Shown here: positions 57,990 to 64,000 of the stretch, piece after piece | How positions within the stretch are numbered: the first letter of the stretch is position 1 | Layout of the letters: the number at the start of each line of letters is the position of its first letter | Assembly (NCBI GenBank): GCA_016802295.1 | Contig: JAESIW010000115.1 | Coordinates: forward strand, 1,541,995-1,605,994 | Source: Brachionus rotundiformis | Lineage: Eukaryota > Rotifera > Eurotatoria > Ploima > Brachionidae | Length of the DNA: 64,000 bases | Direction: 5' to 3' | Position numbers and translations under genes: made by a program | Notes under the pieces: generated by a model | The model's database searches: none | Told to the model about the DNA's origin: nothing | What the model saw: the letters and a program-made list of their open reading frames with translations, nothing else

Positions 57990-58660
57990 TTTATTTGAAA
58001 TTAGCGTTGACTAAGTTGCGCTGAGCCAAAAGCTGCTTGATCATGTCTCAACAATACCCGATGGTCGCAGCAAATCCACTTGAGCTAATCGTCCTCGGCA
58101 TTTTTTGCCAACTTTTGAGCAACTTTGTCCCACTAATCGAATTAAGCAGCTCTTCAAGTTAAATCAAAGCTTGTGCACAATCTGATAAGCCGGTCGGTAT
58201 TTGCCGATTTAGAACGCTTGTTCAAGTGATTTGACTCTGAGCTATTAGCGCGTATTTTGTTTTCCCTTGGCGTTCTAGCTACCTATGAGTCTCCAAAGTG
58301 CTTTATTTCAAGCCAAAAAACCTTTTGCCGTGGGACAATTGCTTGAAAAACTAATAAACTTTTGATTCTATTCTAATTGCTGGTGGTTATGTAGTTGGTG
58401 TAGTTGGCAAAGTGGTTGAAAACCTGTCAAAAAAGAGGTGATGGATGAAAATGGACCACCAACATTTACAGGACTTTTCTTTTTCTTTTCTTCCTAATGC
58501 CAACCATGGTCATCGTACCTTTCTTCGACCTTATGGTGTCCATGTTTCAGGCCATTGTATCTAAAGCGCTCCTCTCAGGCTACAGATTGGTTTGAGTCTG
58601 GCAAGTACTCCTTTGGCTTTTGCGTGTACAAGGCTATTTACATTGAAGAAAAGAGATGGG
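57990..58660. promoter_or_regulatory. GC-richer non-coding island downstream of AP-2 (candidate enhancer)
   Basis: About 670 bp of complex sequence, visibly richer in GC than the AT background on either side, with no open frame of note on either strand and no repeat ends. It lies about 600 bp beyond the AP-2 stop codon. Enhancer, non-coding RNA and distal 3' UTR are all possible. The call rests on composition only. Confidence 0.35.
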
Positions 58661-59225
58661 AGTTAATTTACCAACAGTAGCAAAATTTGGACATTTTTTA
58701 GAACCAAACAAAAAGATAATTTTAATTACAATACTTTTATTTAAATAAAATTATAAAACAAAATTCTCTCTGCTTTCAATTAAAATTAAAAAATAAAAAA
58801 ATTTAAATTTAAATTAAACAATTTTGAAGAGAACGCGTTAAACACGATTAATTAATTAAAAAATTAATAAAGAAAAACGAAAAAAAAATATGTGATAAAT
58901 TTCCTGTTTATGTTTGATGATTTGAAAAAAAAAAATTTTTAATTTGCATTCAATCGTCTAAAAATAAACTATTAAAAAAATATATATTATCAAAAAAAAT
59001 AATATTCTCCGAGAAAATAATGATAATAATAATGAAATAAAAAATAATTAAAGAAAAAGATAGAAGAAAAAATTCATTTAATAACAAAAATATTGCTCAT
59101 TCATTTCTCTAAATCATTGTTGTTTAGTTAATTACTATTATTTTAATTAATTAATTAAATATAAATAGAACATAAAAAAAAAAAGATAAAAAAAAAAAAG
59201 ATAGTAAAAAAATCACAGGCTTTGG
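58661..59225 (-). other. probable 3' UTR of AP-2
   Basis: A/T simple-sequence region directly after the AP-2 stop, with several AATAAA words on the minus strand. No coding signal. Confidence 0.5.
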
Positions 59226-62043
59226 TTAGTCCTTGCTTTCGACCTTGAGTGAAGTGAGCTCGATGCCGGCAGACATTTGTTTGTTGTTGAAGTAGGCGCC
59301 CGCTGACGCGCTCGATGAGGAGCTTGTGGACGAGTTTTTGGCATTGTAGTTGACCAATTTTTGAGCATGATGGGCGCTTGATTGAGATGAAGTGGCACCG
59401 ATGTCAATACCGGAGTTGTTGAGCATTTTTTCATAATTTCCTTTCATTGAGTTGAGATAGTGTCTGAAGGCGTTTAGCACGGCGACCATGGCCGGTCCGC
59501 CGAAGCCATGCGTTATCAGACTAAAATTGGTCAGGTGCTTTTGTATTTCGGCTTCAAGTGGCGGCGCCGTGGCCGCCATTCGTTCCATAGGCGTCATCTG
59601 ATTCACGTTCTTGGCATAGGGGTTCTCGGCCAGTGGCGATCGATCTCGCCGCAATATCTTCTCCAATTCCTCGGTCAACTTGAGCGTCGAGTCGACCATT
59701 TGAATTCTAGTATGTACAATTGAGGAGTTCATGTTCTGTTTGGTCACGTGATCGGCTAATTGCGACGCTGGAAAGTCGTTGTCGCACACCATGTGAAAAT
59801 CTTTGGCCAAATGCACCGCTTCGGCTTTAAAAAACAAAAAATTTGGTTAAGAAACAATTTTGCTTTTCTAGTTTAGGCATACTTTCTATGAGTGAGGTGA
59901 GGAGGGTGACAGTGGCCGCCTTCCGGCGACCAGCCGGCAGACTGATGCCCATGTGATCGAGCTTTTGTCTTAGCTGCTTGCCGCCGTCTTTTGACTTGGC
60001 CCGACGGAGAACGCCGCCTAGCAACGAGGCGTTCAGGCATTCGGGCGGGTTCAGACGACGCTGTATCTCGCCCACGGTCACTTTGTACTTGGACGTCGAG
60101 CTCAATAGGCTGAGACGGCCGGGCACTTTGCAAAACTCGTCGTTTGGATTCGGTCCGCTCGGGTATACCGAGCCTGATTGGGCAAAATTGGCCATTTTGG
60201 CATCGCGGTCCTGATAGGGCACAAAATAGTCCGGCTGGAGTTTGGCTCGCGATTGACCTTGGTTAAAACCGTGCAATTGAATCGACTGCTCTGGTATGTT
60301 TGGCAAAAAGTGCTGATTTAGTGGATTGTAGTGCGATTGAGCGTGAAAGTGGCGTGCCAGAGCCTGGTTCGAGTACAAATAGGAGTTTTGCGACGCTGTG
60401 GTATTCTCTTCGTCGTCGATAATCGACGTCTCGGCGTCTATGTCCTCGCAATCGTCCTCGTCCTCGCAATTCTTTTGACCACTCAATTGCTGACCACTTT
60501 TGTCACCATTTTCCTCATTCGAATTGTCCGAACTTGATCTAACATTCTTTTTATAAGCGAAAAATTTTTTATTATTTTTATTTTTTTTGTTGGCAAAAAA
60601 TCGACCAACTTACTTTATTTGTTTTGTCATTGTTAAGATTGGAAGATTTTGGCGAGCACGAACCAGAGGAAGAAGAGCTGGTGACGTTCTCGTTCATGGT
60701 CGAGTTGGTGCCATTGTCGAACTGATTGCTCGAGGGCGAATTGTCCTGGTGGGAGGCGAAATTGCGCGAGTAGTAGGTGCCAGAGTAGGCCGGGTAGTTC
60801 GAGCTGAACACATTGGCATGGTACTGGTGGTTGAACTGGGCCAGTTGTTGCTGGGCCGAGTCCTGAACGAGCGACGAGGTCGACGAGGAGACGGACGAGG
60901 CGGACGAGGGCGAGCTCGTGGCCGTGATCGGCGGCGACTTGGCCAGCAGCAGCTCGTCGGCCTCTTTCGACTCCGACTGGCCCATGTTCGCTGTTCTCAG
61001 TATGTTGTTGTACGGGTAGTTGGCGTAGAGAGTGTCGGCGTGGCTGTGGGGATGGTAGTGCTGCTGGCCGGCAGCGAACGCCATGTACGGATTGGAGGCG
61101 GCGGCGGCGAACGACGAGCCCGAGTGGTGGTGGTGGTGAAAGTTGTTGAGCTGGGCGGCTGCGGCTGCTGCGGCCGCGGCCGCGTGAAACTCGTAGGTCG
61201 CTGGCGCCGAACCCGCCGAGGCCGAGTTGCTGCCTTGGGCGTACGGCGGCGGCGGGAAGTAGGGCGGTGCTTGAAATTCCATGTTGCTAAATTCTGAGCT
61301 GCTGGTCAATTCGGCCTGCTGATCGGACAAATTGTGTGTCGGGCCTAGATAGGGTATGTGCAAGTTGTTGAACGTAATGTGTGCTGTGCCTGACGCTGGC
61401 TGGTTGGGTCTATTTCTTTCCTAAAATGATAAGATATTGATTTTTTAATATTTGTCTCCTATTCTTTTGTTAAATATAAAAAAATATAGAAAAAATATGC
61501 AAAAAAAAATGTCAAAATGCTTTCAGCTATAATTGACCCTGTGAGATAATTGGAAAAGACGTCCTCGTAGCCCCTACTTGTCAAACATTTTCAAATAAAC
61601 TTGTAGAAATTTTTTCTCTATATTCTCTTCTCTTTTCTTAAATATATATTTTTTTTCTTATTTTTTGGTTATATGCTATCGTGCGTTTTTTAACTTAAAT
61701 AATAATAAAATAAATATGAATATATTCATTTGTAATTAGGCTTTGATTGGTTGCTCAAATCTTAAAGAAATAATTAAATCAGCCAATATAAAATTTTCCT
61801 AATTAGAATTGCTAAGCCAATCAAAATTTTATCTATAATGTGGATTTTTTTCATATGCTATATTATTTTTGTTGAGATTGTTGTCTAGTTTTAAATGTAT
61901 CAGATACCGCCTTGGCAAATATTTCAACAATTAAAATGTTTAGCTACCTGTTGATATATGTGGCTCATGTGATGTGTGTAGAATAGCTGATCGTCTTGGT
62001 CGGCTGTGTTGTTCGAGTGGCGCTTGGACACGGCTGATACCAT
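59226..62043 (-). CDS. TFAP2: transcription factor AP-2
   Basis: Four exons on the minus strand: 62043-61948, 61420-60614, 60546-59883 and 59824-59226. Phases fit and the product is 721 aa (vertebrate AP-2 about 440). The N-terminal half holds the transactivation PY motif PPYFPPPPY (84-92), a run of ten alanines, a run of five histidines, and Ser- and Gln-rich segments. The DNA-binding core begins at VPGRLSLLSSTSKYKVTV and continues through QRRLNPPECLNASLLGGVLR, AKSKDGG and LPAGRRKAATVTLLTSL. The helix-span-helix dimerisation domain is in exon 4 (EAVHLAKDFHMVCDNDFPA to FSLITHGFGGPA). AP-2 dimers bind GCCN3GGC-type sites and control ectoderm, neural and epidermal development. Exons 2 and 3 are strikingly GC-rich for this genome. 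The first exon (MVSAVSKRHS) is one of possibly several alternative starts. Confidence 0.95.
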
Positions 62044-64000
62044 TATAGTTCAATTTATCTAAACTTAGATAAGATAGAATCTTGACACAAGTCCGGACTG
62101 AATTCTGGCTTGGTGACAAAACAAAGAGAAAAGTTAGAGAGAGAGACAGACAGACAGAGAAAAAAGAGACAAAAAATTTATTTTTCATTAATAACTATCT
62201 CTAGATGACAATCGCGACAAAGAGAAAATCCTAGATCGTATCGTCATATGACAATTTTGTGCAAAATTAAGATCTTATTGAAGCACGTCATAATTCAACA
62301 CCTTAATAGATATATTTTTTTTTCTCTACATTAACACGCATTAATTTTATTTATCTTATCATCACTTGGTTTAGAAATAAACTTTTAAAAGTTGGCATAT
62401 TTCATCCTCTCTTTAGGCAACTAGATCGAATGGAGCACGGACAGGCGATGCCAGCGCGCCCGGTCCGTGTCCATGGCATCCTCGAATGACGCAATTGTTT
62501 ACACTAGTCACCACTCGGCCAATTTTACACCTAATCATTATTTTGATTAATAAACAATGTTTGTTTTAGAGATAACTAATCCGTAAAAAATGCATTTTTA
62601 CATCACAATAGATGGCCATGTATGTGTAGTTAATTATTATGTGTTTTAATAAGGCATTAGACTTGATTAGTGGACTTAACTAATGTGTGTGTAAAAACAT
62701 TCAGTCTTAAATAGACAAGAGAAAGTCTCAGCATTTCGTGGGACTCGGATCTCGAGTGCCATTCAAATCAGCTAAGTAGATACATCTCTTAAATTTAGAA
62801 CTTTTGATAAATAAAAATAATAAACCAGTGCTGGCGCTCAAATTAATTAGCTATTCTTTTCAAGAAGCTCACTAAACAGATAAGAAGATTTTAATTTTTT
62901 TTCTCTTTTCATAAATTTGGTGATTATGGCAAAAAATCTCATTGTTCTCTCATTATCTATTCTTTTCTATTTCTATTATACTTCTAAAGCCTATTATTAT
63001 CTCTCTCTCTTCAAATAAGTTTTAATTGAAAGAAGAAAATCGAAATTTTCAATCCTGATAACGAAAACACTTTAAAGATTTTTAAATTATTTAATAATCA
63101 TATTAATAAAGTATAAAGAAAATAAATAATAACAGTGTGCTTGAGATTTAATACCATGACTAAACGCGGAAATAAGCTGGTCGTGGTTGTCAAGCATTTG
63201 GGGAAAAAAAAAGCCATCAAAAAATAGGTGACCAGTCGTCACGGAGGGCTCTCTGGCAACAATTTACCCCAGGACATTAATACCGTATAATTAAAACAAA
63301 CTCAACACAACAAAAATACCTTTTTTTGATTTAATTTTTCATATTTTGTTTAAAGATAAACAAATTCTTTTGACTTTTGACGGTGTTAAAGCTAATTTAG
63401 CGCTATTGAACTCTAATTTCAATTAGAAAATCAACTATACCCCTGACCGAGTTCTGACGATGATTAACTGAGTAGAAAATTGGCTGAAAAATGGAATGTT
63501 ATCTATGAGCCGGTGTTTGGCCAATAAACAAATATGCCAATGGTCGTAATCACTCTGGAGAGTGTTTTGACAACAATATACCTTGACTAAATTGGCTTAG
63601 CGAGCTCATGCTGATGTCCAGACATAGCAACGACACAAAATTTGTCTTGTGTCGACAAAATGCTCAGATGTTCAAATTCTAACCCTAATTGCTTTGCTTA
63701 AATTCCAATTTTTAAAGGTAAAAAAGGTATCTACGTGGAAATTTTGAATATAAATAAATCCCTATTGACTTTATTTATTGTTATTTGTTCCATGGATTGT
63801 TTTTATTGACAACAATAGCTCATATGAGTTTGTAATTTAATTCAATTTAAAAACAGTTACATTACCAAATTGAGAAATTATAAACTCAACAAAAAAAATA
63901 TATATAAATATATATAAAATAAAAAAAATTTAATTTTTAACAAAGCTTGGAATAGAAAAAGAAGAAAGAAATATTTAAATTTGATTAACTTTTGTTTTCG
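62044..64000. other. 2-kb non-coding region upstream of AP-2
   Basis: Probable AP-2 promoter and upstream regulatory DNA. An AG/TC-rich microsatellite-like patch lies at about 62120-62170. Complex, GC-richer islands lie at about 62410-62530, 63150-63280 and 63430-63680. No ORF. The right end of the window is AT-rich. Confidence 0.45.

Noticed and set aside
60587..61297. 236-codon plus-strand frame, Arg/Gly/Val-rich
   Set aside because: Antisense to GC-rich AP-2 exon 2; its composition is the mirror of the Ala/Ser/His-rich coding strand and it has no domain.
1..64000. tRNA, rRNA or CRISPR features
   Set aside because: Scanned by eye for T-loop GTTCRA-type boxes, rRNA-like GC-rich conserved blocks and regularly spaced repeats; none were convincing. 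A covariance-model search would be needed to exclude small RNAs.

Overview
The window is nuclear DNA of an animal. It is very AT-rich (roughly a quarter GC by eye), and most genes are split by short introns of about 40-100 bp with GT-AG ends. It carries metazoan genes: AP-2, SRF, a bark beetle/Anakonda-type junction protein, TRAP-beta, metaxin-2, HGSNAT, CASP and RPL23. Extreme AT content, short introns, tight gene packing and decayed LINEs would fit a small-genome spiralian such as a monogonont rotifer. That assignment is inference and no marker here proves it. I saw no bacterial genes, CRISPR arrays, rRNA or tRNA genes.

Layout. 1-1.75 kb: a possible end of a gene, a LINE reverse-transcriptase relic and a fold-back element. 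2.7-3.4 kb: TRAP-beta (+). 3.7-6.95 kb: two tandem STE11-like kinases (-) with shared intron positions. 7.55-8.29 kb: a NUDT9-like protein without a Nudix box (+). 8.7-12.5 kb (+): a membrane protein resembling the luminal part of HGSNAT, a minimal matrix metalloproteinase, then full-length HGSNAT. 12.57-13.74 kb: metaxin-2 (-), tail to tail with HGSNAT. 15.8-16.65 kb: single-exon SRF (+). 17-17.9 kb: a LINE relic. 20.5-24.4 kb: a CNBD2-like protein with two cyclic-nucleotide-binding folds (+), facing a CAMLG/GET2-like gene (-, 24.56-25.43 kb). 26.1-26.7 kb: RPL23 (+). 28.05-30.09 kb: single-exon CASP golgin (-). 30.7-32.6 kb: fatty acyl-CoA reductase (-). 34.06-36.06 kb: a GC-richer repeat and a third LINE relic. 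36.6-37.65 kb: an RDH11-like SDR (+). 40.6-41.36 kb: a hAT-like MITE sitting in the start of a small ORF (-). 43.1-54.7 kb: the bark/Anakonda homolog (+) with a MITE in intron 4. 59.2-62.0 kb: AP-2 (-), flanked by long non-coding stretches with GC-richer islands that are enhancer candidates.

Most genes are unrelated housekeeping genes that happen to be neighbours. Local relationships visible here are the kinase pair, the HGSNAT-related pair around the metalloproteinase, and several membrane or secretory-pathway functions (TRAP-beta for translocation, CAMLG-like for tail-anchored insertion, CASP for Golgi transport). AP-2 and SRF are separate transcription factors. Multi-exon models were joined by hand from splice signals, reading phase and family similarity; exon coordinates are given in each entry. 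No database search was run.
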